This document shows, in pieces, positions 45,182 to 54,584 of a stretch of DNA of 64,000 nucleotides. Source of the DNA: UBA1422 sp963676385. Its GTDB lineage: Bacteria; Bacillota; Clostridia; Peptostreptococcales; Anaerovoracaceae. The stretch lies in assembly GCA_963676385.2 (NCBI GenBank), contig CAXXMM010000002.1, forward strand, positions 248,001-312,000, in the 5' to 3' direction. The position numbers and the translations under genes are program-made. Below the pieces are notes generated by a model that saw nothing but the letters and a program-made list of their open reading frames with translations, was not told where the DNA came from and did not search any database. Position 1 is the first letter of the stretch; each line of letters opens with the position of its first letter.

Positions 45182-48100
45182 ATGTCTAAGTATAAAATCA
45201 TCAACTCGGTGAAGGATTTAGATACTGTTAAGACTCAATTCCTGAAAGAGGAAGGGCAATACGAAAGGACGTTGCTATTTTGTTCTGGATCCGGTTGTGT
45301 GTCCTCAAATTGCGTGGAAGTGAGAGACGCCCTGATTGCCCAGTTGGAAAAGGAAGGGCTTCGGGACAAGGTAAAATTAAGTTTAACTGGATGCATTGGG
45401 ATTTGCGAAGTTGGCCCACGGCTTACGGTAATGCCGGATGGTGTGTTTTATTGTAAGTTAAAACCCGAAGACATGAAAAAAATTGTTAAGCGACATCTAG
45501 TGGAGAATCAGGTGGTGGAAGAATTTTGCTATACCGACGGGGTGACAGGAGAAAAAATCCCACAAATGCGCGATATCACATTTTTCAAAGGTCAAAACAA
45601 AAGAGTGCTGCGGGATTGCGGCATGATTGGGCATAAATCAATGGAAGAATATATTGCCCATGACGGCTACTACGCATTGGCAAAAGCGCTGGAAAACATG
45701 ACTCCTGAAGAAGTCATTCAGGAGGTAAAGAAATCCGGACTTCGGGGTCGAGGCGGCGGTGGGTTTTCCACCGGTGTGAAGTGGTCTTTGGCGGCAAAGA
45801 CACCGGGGGAGCAGAAATATATTATCTGTAACGCAGATGAGGGGGATCCGGGAGCTTTCATGGATCGTAGTTTATTGGAAGGGAACTCCCATGCAGTATT
45901 GGAAGGGATGGCTATTGCCGGATATGCAGTCGGTGCAAATCAGGGATTTGTATATGTTCGGGCAGAATATCCCCTTGCTATTGAAGTGTTGGAACAGGCA
46001 ATCGAAGATGCTAGACAAAAAAACATTCTAGGCAAAAATATATTTGGCACTGGCTTCGATTTTGATGTGGCAATCAGAATTGGAGCGGGCGCTTTTGTAT
46101 GTGGAGAAGAAACCGCGTTAATGAAGTCGGTGGAAGGACGAAGAGGCGAACCAAATCAAAAACCTCCATATCCGGCAGATTCCGGATTGTATGGAAAGCC
46201 CACAGTCATTAACAACGTGGAAACCTTAGGGAATGTATCTTCAATTATCCTAAATGGTGCGGATTGGTTTGCCCAACTGGGTACTGAAAAAAGCAAGGGA
46301 ACCAAAGTCTTTGCTTTGGCGGGAGACATTAATAACACAGGCTTGATTGAAGTGCCTATGGGGGTTACTTTAGGGGAAATTATCTTTGGCATTGGAGGAG
46401 GGATTCCCAAGGGAAAGAAATTCAAAGTTGCTCAAACAGGAGGACCTTCCGGAGGTTGCCTGACCAAGGCCCACTTAAACACCCCCATTGATTATGATTC
46501 TCTTGTAGAGTTAGGGGCTATCATGGGGTCCGGCGGGCTCATTAGTATGAATGAGGACACCTGCATGGTGGACGTGGCCAGATTTTTTATGGAGTTTGTC
46601 CAAGACGAGTCTTGCGGTAAATGTGTGCCATGTCGAACTGGGACCAAGCGGATGCTGGAAATTCTAGAAAGGATTACTCGAGGTGAAGGTAAAGAAGGCG
46701 ACGTGGAATTGCTAGTAGAGCTTGCCAATACCATAAAGGATACCGCCTTATGCGGACTGGGGCAGACGGCACCCAATCCGGTCCTTAGCACCATAAAATA
46801 CTTCCGGGAAGAGTACGATGAACATATTAAATACAAGTACTGTAGGGCAGGGGTCTGCTCAGAATTGTTTATTTCCCCTTGCGAAAACGCATGCCCCGCC
46901 AACGTCAATGTGCCAGGCTATCTCGCCTTAATCTCTGCGGGTAGAATCAAAGATGCCTATCAGTTGATTCGACAGGAAAACCCATTTCCATCAGTATGTG
47001 GAAGGGTCTGCACCCACCCTTGCGAGAGCAAATGCAGAAGAGGACAGATGGATGAACCCTTGGCCATTTCGGACCTGAAACGATATGTTGCGGATGAAAT
47101 ATTTAAAAATAATGATCCATTTGTGGATTTGGTTTTTCCTCAAAAAAACAAATCCGTTGGTATTATTGGTGCAGGGCCTTCCGGCCTGACCTGTGGATAT
47201 TATCTTGCTCGATTGGGGTACGATGTCACAGTTTATGAAGCCCAACCGGTTGCCGGTGGTGTTTTGATTTTTGGCATTCCCGAATATCGATTGCCCAAAG
47301 CGGTTTTAGGCAAAGAAATTGACACCATCAGGCAAGTAGGTGTCAAAATCATGACAAGTGTAGAGGTGGGAAAGGATATTGACTTTGATCAACTCAAAGA
47401 GAAGCATCAGGCAATCTATATTTCCACCGGGGCACAGTTGTCCCGAAAGGTTGGCATTAAGGGAGAAAGTTTGCCTGGGGTTTACCATGGATTTGATTTG
47501 CTGAAAGATGTAAACCTTGGGAAGAAAATGGATTTGGAGGGTATCGTAGCCGTTATTGGTGGCGGAAGCACGGCCTTTGATGCAGCTAGGGTGTCCATTC
47601 GAAAGGGTGCAAAAGAGGTACACATTTTTTATCGACGCACCTGTGATGATATGCCGGCTGATCCATCTGAAATTCAGGAAGCAATTGAAGAGGGTGTTAT
47701 CATTCACCCGTTGGTTCGTCCGTTGGAATTCATTGGAGATACCAAGGTAACGCAAATAAAATTAATTCAAATGGAACTTTCCGGGTTTGATTTTGATGGA
47801 AGAAAGAAACCTTGCGATGTTCAGGGATCAGAATTTGTTTTTGATGTAGACCTTGTGATTCCTGCTGTTAGTCAGTACTCCGATCTTCCATTTGTACGGA
47901 AAGAAGAGGTGGAGGCAACGCCCATGGGAACCTTTGTGGTAGATCCTGATACAAGGATGACTTCCATGAAAGGAGTCTTTTCCGGTGGTGACGTGGTACG
48001 GGGATCTGATGTGGTGATTACTGCCATTGCAGACGGAAAAAAGGCGGCCTCGGAAATCGACAAATATCTGGGAGGTTTGGGACAACTCAATAAAGGGGAG

Positions 48101-48280
48101 CCAATTGACATTCCTATGAATCAAGATGATGGGGAAGTAACGGAGCACAACAGATTTATGATGGATTATTTAAAACCGGATGAAAGAATAGATAACTTTG
48201 ATGAAGTTTGCCTAGGTTTTCATCGACTCAACGCCATTGCTGAGTCCATGCGATGCCTGCGCTGTGACCGAAGACTGTAG
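45182..48280 (+). CDS. hydB: HydB/NuoF-like flavoprotein fused to a GltD-like NAD(P)H oxidoreductase
   Basis: A 1032-residue fusion. Residues about 25-105 are a thioredoxin-like [2Fe-2S] domain (LLFCSGSGCVSSNC, LTGCIGICEVG). About 130-545 form the NuoF core, with the FMN/NAD site GRGGGGFSTG, NADEGDPGAF and the N3-type cluster CGKCVPCRTGTKRM. HydB normally continues into a two-cluster ferredoxin after YCRAGVC. Here that tail is replaced by a Fer4_20 Cys-rich domain (CENACPANVNVPGYL, VCGRVCTHPCESKC) and a GltD/NfnB-like FAD-NAD(P)H module with GIIGAGPSGLTCGYY at about 660 and AVIGGGSTAFDAAR at about 790. The protein could therefore hold two flavins and two pyridine nucleotide sites. No frameshift or internal stop is seen. 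Confidence 0.93.
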   Translation: MSKYKIINSVKDLDTVKTQFLKEEGQYERTLLFCSGSGCVSSNCVEVRDALIAQLEKEGLRDKVKLSLTGCIGICEVGPRLTVMPDGVFYCKLKPEDMKKIVKRHLVENQVVEEFCYTDGVTGEKIPQMRDITFFKGQNKRVLRDCGMIGHKSMEEYIAHDGYYALAKALENMTPEEVIQEVKKSGLRGRGGGGFSTGVKWSLAAKTPGEQKYIICNADEGDPGAFMDRSLLEGNSHAVLEGMAIAGYAVGANQGFVYVRAEYPLAIEVLEQAIEDARQKNILGKNIFGTGFDFDVAIRIGAGAFVCGEETALMKSVEGRRGEPNQKPPYPADSGLYGKPTVINNVETLGNVSSIILNGADWFAQLGTEKSKGTKVFALAGDINNTGLIEVPMGVTLGEIIFGIGGGIPKGKKFKVAQTGGPSGGCLTKAHLNTPIDYDSLVELGAIMGSGGLISMNEDTCMVDVARFFMEFVQDESCGKCVPCRTGTKRMLEILERITRGEGKEGDVELLVELANTIKDTALCGLGQTAPNPVLSTIKYFREEYDEHIKYKYCRAGVCSELFISPCENACPANVNVPGYLALISAGRIKDAYQLIRQENPFPSVCGRVCTHPCESKCRRGQMDEPLAISDLKRYVADEIFKNNDPFVDLVFPQKNKSVGIIGAGPSGLTCGYYLARLGYDVTVYEAQPVAGGVLIFGIPEYRLPKAVLGKEIDTIRQVGVKIMTSVEVGKDIDFDQLKEKHQAIYISTGAQLSRKVGIKGESLPGVYHGFDLLKDVNLGKKMDLEGIVAVIGGGSTAFDAARVSIRKGAKEVHIFYRRTCDDMPADPSEIQEAIEEGVIIHPLVRPLEFIGDTKVTQIKLIQMELSGFDFDGRKKPCDVQGSEFVFDVDLVIPAVSQYSDLPFVRKEEVEATPMGTFVVDPDTRMTSMKGVFSGGDVVRGSDVVITAIADGKKAASEIDKYLGGLGQLNKGEPIDIPMNQDDGEVTEHNRFMMDYLKPDERIDNFDEVCLGFHRLNAIAESMRCLRCDRRL

Positions 48281-48298
48281 AAGTGGGAGGAAAACAAA

Positions 48299-50122
48299 AT
48301 GGTACATCTAACAATCAACAACAAAAAAATTTGTGTTGAAGACGGCACAACCATATTGGAAGCAGCAAAGGAAAACAACATACGGATTCCAACCATGTGC
48401 TATCTAGAGAATGTTCATAAATACGGATCTTGCCGAATTTGTGTGGTAGAACAGGAAGGGGCAAAAAATCTTCAGGCATCTTGCATTACTACGGCGACTG
48501 AAGGTATGGTGATTCATACCAACACCAAGCGGGTTCGGGATGCAAGGAAAGTGATTTATGAATTGATGATCTCAGATCATCCAAAGGATTGCCTTCAATG
48601 CGGCCGTAACAGAAATTGTGAATTCCAAGAGTTAGGAGAATTAATTCAGATTGATAGTTCCCGCTTTGAAGGTGAAAAATCCAAGGCATACATTGATTGT
48701 ACATCTCCTTCCATTGTGCGGGATGCATCGAAATGTATTTTGTGCAGGCGGTGTGTAACGATTTGCAATGAGGTGCAAGGTGTTGGCATATTAAATCCTC
48801 AGTTTAGGGGGTTTGCTACGGTCATTAGCCCGGGGCAGGATTTGCCTCTCAATTCATCAGCTTGCAGTTTCTGTGGCCAGTGTACTACTGTTTGCCCGGT
48901 GGATGCCTTGAAAGAAAAAGATGCCACCGCGGCAGTTTGGAAAGCTCTTCAGGATCCATCCAAAACGGTGGTAATCCAAACAGCACCTGCGATTCGGGCG
49001 GCGTTGGGGGAAGAGTTTGGGTACGAACCGGGAAATTGTGTGACGGGACAAATGGCCAGCGCTCTTCGGGAAATGAATTTTGATTATGTTTTTGACACGA
49101 ATTTCGCCGCTGATTTGACCATATTGGAAGAGGGAACTGAATTGTTGAAACGATTGGCCCAGTATTTTTATGGGGCCGGGGTAATCAATAAACAGCAATT
49201 GGAAAAAACCGGGTTTTCAGAAGGGAATGACATTCCAATCTTGCCCATGATTACCAGCTGCAGCCCGGGATGGATTAATTATATTGAGCACTTTTATCCT
49301 GATCGATTATCCAATCTATCCTCCTGCAAATCTCCGCATATGATGTTGGGGGCTTTGGTGAAAAGTTATTTTGCTCCTAAAGTTGGACTTCAGCCCAAAG
49401 ATATGTATGTGGTATCAGTAATGCCGTGTACAGCAAAAAAATATGAGATTACTAGGCCTGAAATGATTAATGATGGAGAGCCCAATGTGGATGCGGTATT
49501 GACCACCAGAGAGTTGGCCAAAATGATCAAGGATGCAGGAATTGATTTTGTACAGTTGAAACCATCTGATTTCGATAATCCACTGGGATTGTCCACAGGG
49601 GCAGCGGATATTTTTGGGGTTCCGGGAGGTGTGATGGAAGCGGCATTGAGGACTGTATATGAGGTTGTAACGGGTAGAGAACTGCCCTTTGATCAACTTC
49701 ATGTCAAACCAATTCAAGGGTTAGACAGAATCAAAACTGCGGAATTCCTTATTGAAGGAGCCAAAGAAGAGTGGGGTTTCCTTAATGGAGTCACTGTGAA
49801 GGTGGCAACCACCAGTGGTCTTGTTGGCGCATCACAGTTAATGGAAGAAATAGAATCCGGCAACTCACCTTACCATTTTGTTGAGGTGATGGGTTGCCCG
49901 GGAGGTTGTATCAGTGGTGGTGGACAACCTAGATTGACAGACAAAGAAAAAAGGTTAAGGCGTATCGAGGCATTGTATGCCGAAGATGAAGGGAAAGAGC
50001 TTCGAAAGTCCCATGACAATCCGTACATACAGAAATTATATGACGAATATTTGGGTCAACCTCTTGGACATCTTTCTCATGAATTGTTGCATACTTCCTA
50101 CACAAGAAAAAGCAGGTATTGA
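48299..50122 (+). CDS. hydA: [FeFe]-hydrogenase catalytic subunit HydA
   Basis: A 607-residue multicluster [FeFe]-hydrogenase. An N-terminal [2Fe-2S] domain (CYLENVHKYGSCRIC) precedes a His/Cys cluster HPKDCLQCGRNRNC, two [4Fe-4S] motifs (CILCRRCVTIC, CSFCGQCTTVC) and the H-domain. H-cluster motifs are L1 TSCSPGW (Cys321-Ser322), L2 VMPCTAKKYE and L3 EVMGCPGGCISGGGQP; a small-subunit-like tail ends the protein. L1 differs from the textbook TSCCPxW by Ser at the second Cys. It works with HydB and HydC to couple H2 with NAD(P)H and probably ferredoxin by electron bifurcation. ATG 48299 follows GTGGGAGGA. Confidence 0.95.
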   Translation: MVHLTINNKKICVEDGTTILEAAKENNIRIPTMCYLENVHKYGSCRICVVEQEGAKNLQASCITTATEGMVIHTNTKRVRDARKVIYELMISDHPKDCLQCGRNRNCEFQELGELIQIDSSRFEGEKSKAYIDCTSPSIVRDASKCILCRRCVTICNEVQGVGILNPQFRGFATVISPGQDLPLNSSACSFCGQCTTVCPVDALKEKDATAAVWKALQDPSKTVVIQTAPAIRAALGEEFGYEPGNCVTGQMASALREMNFDYVFDTNFAADLTILEEGTELLKRLAQYFYGAGVINKQQLEKTGFSEGNDIPILPMITSCSPGWINYIEHFYPDRLSNLSSCKSPHMMLGALVKSYFAPKVGLQPKDMYVVSVMPCTAKKYEITRPEMINDGEPNVDAVLTTRELAKMIKDAGIDFVQLKPSDFDNPLGLSTGAADIFGVPGGVMEAALRTVYEVVTGRELPFDQLHVKPIQGLDRIKTAEFLIEGAKEEWGFLNGVTVKVATTSGLVGASQLMEEIESGNSPYHFVEVMGCPGGCISGGGQPRLTDKEKRLRRIEALYAEDEGKELRKSHDNPYIQKLYDEYLGQPLGHLSHELLHTSYTRKSRY

Positions 50123-50248
50123 AATCTAATTCCAAGCCTATTGCTGTGGATATGCCATGTGGGTTGGGAAGGTGCTTTCCTTTATCAGTAATTGATGGTA
50201 TAATAAAAAAGGAATGGCGGTATAGCCTGAAGCATGAGCAAAAAATCT

Positions 50249-50277
50249 GGTGTCCTGCCATACGCAGGGCACCTTTT
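50249..50277 (+). terminator. Hairpin with T-run between hydA and the c-di-GMP gene
   Basis: GGTGTCCTGC pairs with GCAGGGCACC (one wobble) around CATAC, followed by TTTTG. It lies 127 bases after hydA and 34 bases before the next start. A TATAAT at about 50197 lies between, so it may end a short leader RNA rather than the hydrogenase transcript. Confidence 0.6.
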
Positions 50278-50310
50278 GTATAGGCGTAATAGAGTAAATG
50301 GGGGAAGGAT

Positions 50311-51942
50311 ATGAAAGAACATAGAATTGATGATGCAAAGTCAAAATCCTTAAAGATTATAACCATTTACCTTGTAATTGGAATTATTTGGATTGTCGGT
50401 ACAGACATTTTGTCCAATACCATTTTTACTGATATCCCTCAAGTGTATGCTGCAAGTACTGTGAAGGGGATTTTTTATGTCTTGATAACGGCGGTGATTT
50501 TTTATCTGTTGATTTATTCGGCGCTGAAAAAAGTTTTAGAAAAGCAATCTCTTTTGAAGTCTTTGATTGATTCCACAGAAGACTGGATTTTTTATGTAGA
50601 TACTCATGGTCGTTATCTTGGCTGCAATAAAGCTTTTGAACGATATGCTAATATGAAGGAAGAGGATTTTTTTGGCCAAACACCTGAACAGGTATTTGGC
50701 CAAAATGTGACGGCGGCTTTTTCCCAGTTTGGTTGCAGCACATCGTTAGATAATTCTCCCTTTAAATTTGAAGAAGCCTTTACCTATCCGGATGGGAGGC
50801 AGGCCATTATTGAATTGATTAAAACTACCCATTTGGATATTCAGGGGAATGTAGCTGGTGTAATCGGTGTGGGGCGTGACATTACAGAGCGAAAAATAAG
50901 AGAAGAAAGCATACAATATCTTGGTTGCCATGATGCCCTTACAGGGCTATACAACCGGGCCAATTATGAATCAGAAAAACAGAACATCGACACGGAAGAA
51001 AATCTGCCGATTTCCGTCATCGTTTGCGATGTTGACGGATTAAAGTTGGTGAACGATGCCTTTGGACATGTGGCAGGAGACCATTTGCTTATCACCGCGG
51101 CTGAAATCCTAAAGAATGCTTGCAAAGAATCTGATGTGGCAGTACGTACAGGTGGGGATGAATTTTGTGTTTTCTTTCCAAGAACAGGAAATGAAGAAAT
51201 TGAACCAATTTTTGAGGCAATCAACAACCAATGTCAGGGCACTCAAATGAAACAGAATGACGAACTTCAATTAACCAGTATTTCTATGGGTTTTGCCGTT
51301 AAAGAAACAGGAGAGACCTCCTTGGATGAAGTGATCCTAGAAGCAGAGGAGTATATGTATCGTCGAAAGTTGCTGGGACGCAAAGGAACTCACAGTACCT
51401 TGATGAAATCCATTATGGCGACACTTCATGAAAAAAGTTACGAGACTCAGGAACATTGCAACAGAATGGCCACATTGGCCAGACAGTTGGGCCGAGCTGT
51501 CAAGTTGTCCGGCATGGAGTTGGATATTTTGGAACTGGCAGCTTCGCTTCATGACATCGGAAAAATCAGCATTGACTTAAGCATTCTTCAAAAATCAGGA
51601 AAATTGACGGAAGAAGAATGGGGACTGATAAAAAAACATCCGGAGGTGGGCTGGAGAATTACCCAAGCCATTACAGAACTAAATCCCATTTCAGACATTG
51701 TACTATTTCATCATGAGCGTTGGGACGGAACCGGCTATCCAAGAGGGCTTCGAGGGGAAGAAATCCCGGTACTGGCAAGAATTATTGCCATTGTGGATGC
51801 ATATGACGCAATGATAGAGGAGAGACCTTATCGGGGGGCCATGTCAATAGAATCGGCTAAAACAGAAATTCTGCGGATGGCAGGGACCCAATTCGACGCA
51901 AAAATTGCAAAAATATTTGTTGAAGAAGTCCTATCCAAATAA
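50311..51942 (+). CDS. Membrane PAS-GGDEF-HD-GYP cyclic-di-GMP enzyme
   Basis: A 543-residue signalling protein. Two membrane helices at residues 13-35 and 48-70 precede a PAS domain (about 85-200, SLIDSTEDWIFYVDTHGRYLGCN). A GGDEF domain (about 210-350) carries the intact motif RTGGDEFCVFF, and an HD-GYP domain (about 365-540) shows LHDIGKISID and HHERWDGTGYPRGL. It can in principle both make and break cyclic-di-GMP; which activity prevails cannot be told. The start follows GGGGGAAGG. The next frame, B12-binding, begins soon after. Confidence 0.94.
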   Translation: MKEHRIDDAKSKSLKIITIYLVIGIIWIVGTDILSNTIFTDIPQVYAASTVKGIFYVLITAVIFYLLIYSALKKVLEKQSLLKSLIDSTEDWIFYVDTHGRYLGCNKAFERYANMKEEDFFGQTPEQVFGQNVTAAFSQFGCSTSLDNSPFKFEEAFTYPDGRQAIIELIKTTHLDIQGNVAGVIGVGRDITERKIREESIQYLGCHDALTGLYNRANYESEKQNIDTEENLPISVIVCDVDGLKLVNDAFGHVAGDHLLITAAEILKNACKESDVAVRTGGDEFCVFFPRTGNEEIEPIFEAINNQCQGTQMKQNDELQLTSISMGFAVKETGETSLDEVILEAEEYMYRRKLLGRKGTHSTLMKSIMATLHEKSYETQEHCNRMATLARQLGRAVKLSGMELDILELAASLHDIGKISIDLSILQKSGKLTEEEWGLIKKHPEVGWRITQAITELNPISDIVLFHHERWDGTGYPRGLRGEEIPVLARIIAIVDAYDAMIEERPYRGAMSIESAKTEILRMAGTQFDAKIAKIFVEEVLSK

Positions 51943-52009
51943 TTTGGTGTTTGATTTCTTCAAAAGAAATGTATATATATCCATCAAGACAGCAAAGAAA
52001 GGGAAGCCT

Positions 52010-52681
52010 ATGGAAATTGAAAAATACTACAATAAATTTTCATCGCTATTGACCTTGGAGGATAAGGAAGGTGCCTTCCACTATGCCCATGAATTATTGA
52101 GCACTGGTAAAATGGATGTGATTCAGTTGTATTCGGAGGTTCTTACGCCTGCAATCAATAATACTGTTTGTGCAGTGGATGACAAACGGATTTGCATTTG
52201 GCAGGAACACGTGCGTACAGCTATTCTTCGGACCATTGTGGAAAGTTGCTTTCCCTATGTTCTTCAGGAGAAAACCAGGCGAAATGTTGGAAGGCATGGA
52301 ACAGCGGTGGTGCTTTGCCCTCCTGAAGAGTACCATGATTTGGGGGCAAGAATGACCGCAGATTATATGACAATTTGTGGTTACAATACTGTATTTGTGG
52401 GAAGCAACACGCCATATACAGATTTTCTTAATGGCGTAGAAATTCTCCATCCCAATCTTGTTGCCATCAGTGTCAGCAATTATTTCCACGTGGTAATTAC
52501 AAAGAAAATTGTGGGGGATTTAAGGCAACTGGTGGATTCCTCTGTCAAGATCGTAGTTGGAGGATATGCATTTGACTCCAACCCGGACCATGTGAAAGCC
52601 GTGGGCGCGGACTTCTACCTACGGGATTTTGATGACATTGAGGCTCTTGTACAAAAAGAAAAAACTGTCGAAAGGAAATAA
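52010..52681 (+). CDS. B12-binding domain protein (possible cobalamin sensor or corrinoid carrier)
   Basis: A 223-residue protein. The N-terminal helical part (YYNKFSSLLTLEDKEGAFHYAHELLSTGKM) resembles the cap of corrinoid domains, and the C-terminal half is Rossmann-like, with EEYHDLGARM at the DxHxxG position, so Asp is replaced by Glu but the His and Gly are kept. LVAISVSNYFHVVITK and VVGGYAFDSNPDHV resemble the lower-ligand and nucleotide-tail regions. It lacks the HTH of CarH/MerR regulators and of MttC-type methyltransferase partners shows only the general fold. It may sense cobalamin for the signalling protein upstream. ATG 52010 follows AAGGGAAG. Confidence 0.75.
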   Translation: MEIEKYYNKFSSLLTLEDKEGAFHYAHELLSTGKMDVIQLYSEVLTPAINNTVCAVDDKRICIWQEHVRTAILRTIVESCFPYVLQEKTRRNVGRHGTAVVLCPPEEYHDLGARMTADYMTICGYNTVFVGSNTPYTDFLNGVEILHPNLVAISVSNYFHVVITKKIVGDLRQLVDSSVKIVVGGYAFDSNPDHVKAVGADFYLRDFDDIEALVQKEKTVERK

Positions 52682-52685
52682 TGGT

Positions 52686-53849
52686 ATGAAACTGAGTACG
52701 GGTATTGCCCTTCGTTTTTTGAAATCCAATAAGACTCAGACTGTGGTTATTATCCTTGGCATCGGCATTGGTGTGGCGGTACAGATTTTTATTGGATCTC
52801 TGATATTGGGGTTGCAGGCTAGCCTGGTGGATAAAACCATCGGAAATTCGTCCCAGATTACGGTGACAGATGTGAAAGACAATGAACTTATGAAAGCGGA
52901 TTCTGCCGTAATCAATAAAATTCAACAGACAGACAACAGGATTAAGTATGTATCTCCGGCCCTTGATACTGCAGCGTTTTTGGATGGAGACGCCGCATCA
53001 TCAGTTGTGATTCGTGGTTTTGAAATAAGCAAAGCGGATAAAATATATGATTTTTCCAGTTATTTAACAGAAGGAAGGCTGCCAAAAACCAAAGGGGAAT
53101 TTATGATTGGATCGGTCCTTCAAGAGAAAAATGGATTGTCCATTGGAGACAAAATAAATTTTGTAACCACAGATAAAAGAACTGTGTCCGGTAAGATTGT
53201 TGGTTTCTTTGACTTAAAGGTGGCCCAAATTAATGAAAGTTGGTGCGTTACCACTTTGAGCACAGCACAAAAAATATCCATAGCACCCAACAAAATAAGT
53301 GCCATTGAAATCCAAGTAAACCGGAAAGATGTATTTGATGCAGATATCATTGCATCGGCTATTTCCAAAAATCTTGGAAGCAAAAACTACGCAGTCCAAA
53401 ATTGGAAGGCCCAAAACGAACAATTACTTAGTGGTTTGCAGGGTCAAAGTATTTCTAGCTTAATGATTCAGGTATTTGTCATGCTGTCGGTATTGCTGGG
53501 GATTGCCAGTGTGCTTGCCATTACAGTCATGCAAAAATCCAGACAAATTGGGATTTTGAAAGCTATGGGAATTAAGAACCGGACCGCAAGTCTGGTGTTT
53601 ATGACAGAAGGCTTTGTATTAGGGGTGTTTGGCGCCATCGCTGGGGTGGGATTTGGTATTGGATTGTCTGCCGCTTTCACTGCCTTTGCCAGAAATGCAG
53701 ATGGAACACCGGTTGTTCCATTAAGTTTTAGTCCAAATTTTATCCTGTTTTCTGCCTGTGTTGCAGTCCTTGCCTGCGTGCTGGCATCCTTGATTCCGGC
53801 CAGGAAATCTGCCAAACTGGATCCCATCGATATCATTAGAAACAATTAA
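52686..53849 (+). CDS. ABC transporter permease (FtsX/LolC/MacB type)
   Basis: A 387-residue permease with the MacB/LolC layout. One N-terminal helix (TVVIILGIGIGVAVQIFIGSLILG) precedes a periplasmic-type core domain (about 45-250). Three C-terminal helices follow, including SVLLGIASVLAITVMQKSRQIGILKAMG, the FtsX signature, and end in ASLIPARKSAKLDPIDIIRNN. Together with the ATPase 10 bases downstream it forms a mechanotransmitting ABC unit, probably moving or sensing hydrophobic molecules such as antimicrobial lipids or peptides. ATG 52686 is taken; a longer frame would overlap the B12 gene. Confidence 0.9.
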   Translation: MKLSTGIALRFLKSNKTQTVVIILGIGIGVAVQIFIGSLILGLQASLVDKTIGNSSQITVTDVKDNELMKADSAVINKIQQTDNRIKYVSPALDTAAFLDGDAASSVVIRGFEISKADKIYDFSSYLTEGRLPKTKGEFMIGSVLQEKNGLSIGDKINFVTTDKRTVSGKIVGFFDLKVAQINESWCVTTLSTAQKISIAPNKISAIEIQVNRKDVFDADIIASAISKNLGSKNYAVQNWKAQNEQLLSGLQGQSISSLMIQVFVMLSVLLGIASVLAITVMQKSRQIGILKAMGIKNRTASLVFMTEGFVLGVFGAIAGVGFGIGLSAAFTAFARNADGTPVVPLSFSPNFILFSACVAVLACVLASLIPARKSAKLDPIDIIRNN

Positions 53850-53859
53850 AGGAGCAGAT

Positions 53860-54546
53860 ATGGAAAATATATTGCAACTGAATCATATTAATAAAATTTA
53901 TGGAACCACTGTCCAGACCCAAGTTCTTACAGATGTGAATTTGACATTTGAAAGGGGAGGCTTTAGTTCTGTTATTGGTCAATCCGGAAGCGGCAAAAGC
54001 ACCTTGTTGAATATTATTGGAACCTTGGATAAACCCACATCCGGTGAAGTCATTATTAATGGCGTCAACACTTCAAAGATGAAAAAAAACGACCTTGCAC
54101 AGTTGAGAAATCAGTATATCGGCTTTGTCTTTCAATTTCATTATTTGTTACCGGAATTCACTGCGTTGGAAAACGTACTCATGCCCTATCGTATCGGGGG
54201 AGGCCCAGCAAATAAAGAAATCAAAGACAAGGCAATGGAATTAATGAAAATTGTAGGGCTGGAAAAGGTCATGAATAATAATGCGACAAAAATGTCTGGC
54301 GGACAACAGCAAAGAACGGCGATTGCCCGTGCGCTCATCAATGATCCGGCTATTATTCTTGCAGATGAACCCACGGGAAATTTGGATTCAGTCTCTACAG
54401 AGAATGTTTACAATTTACTCCATGACATTAACGAAAAATTTGGCACTACATTTATCATTATTACACACGACCGGCATATTGCGGAAAAAGCGGATCGCAT
54501 TATTGAAATAACCGATGGAAAAATCAATTTAGACATCAGAAAATGA
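53860..54546 (+). CDS. ABC transporter ATP-binding protein (LolD/MacB type)
   Basis: A 228-residue ATPase with Walker A GQSGSGKST, Q-loop VFQFHYLLPEFTALENV, signature MSGGQQQRTAIARAL, Walker B IILADEPTGNLDS and H-loop ITHDRH. It powers the FtsX-like permease just upstream. The YLLPEFTALENVLMPY sequence marks the MacB/LolD branch. A terminator follows within 40 bases. Confidence 0.96.
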   Translation: MENILQLNHINKIYGTTVQTQVLTDVNLTFERGGFSSVIGQSGSGKSTLLNIIGTLDKPTSGEVIINGVNTSKMKKNDLAQLRNQYIGFVFQFHYLLPEFTALENVLMPYRIGGGPANKEIKDKAMELMKIVGLEKVMNNNATKMSGGQQQRTAIARALINDPAIILADEPTGNLDSVSTENVYNLLHDINEKFGTTFIIITHDRHIAEKADRIIEITDGKINLDIRK

Positions 54547-54556
54547 AATGCACCAT

Positions 54557-54583
54557 GGCCGGCCTTTGGGCCGGTCTTTTTTT
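54557..54583 (+). terminator. Intrinsic terminator after the ABC ATPase gene
   Basis: GGCCGGCC pairs with GGCCGGTC (one G-T pair) around TTTG, followed by seven T. Confidence 0.9.
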
Positions 54584-54584
54584 A

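Noticed and set aside
46492..46908. 138-codon minus-strand frame inside hydB
   Set aside because: It is antisense to conserved NuoF sequence and resembles no family.
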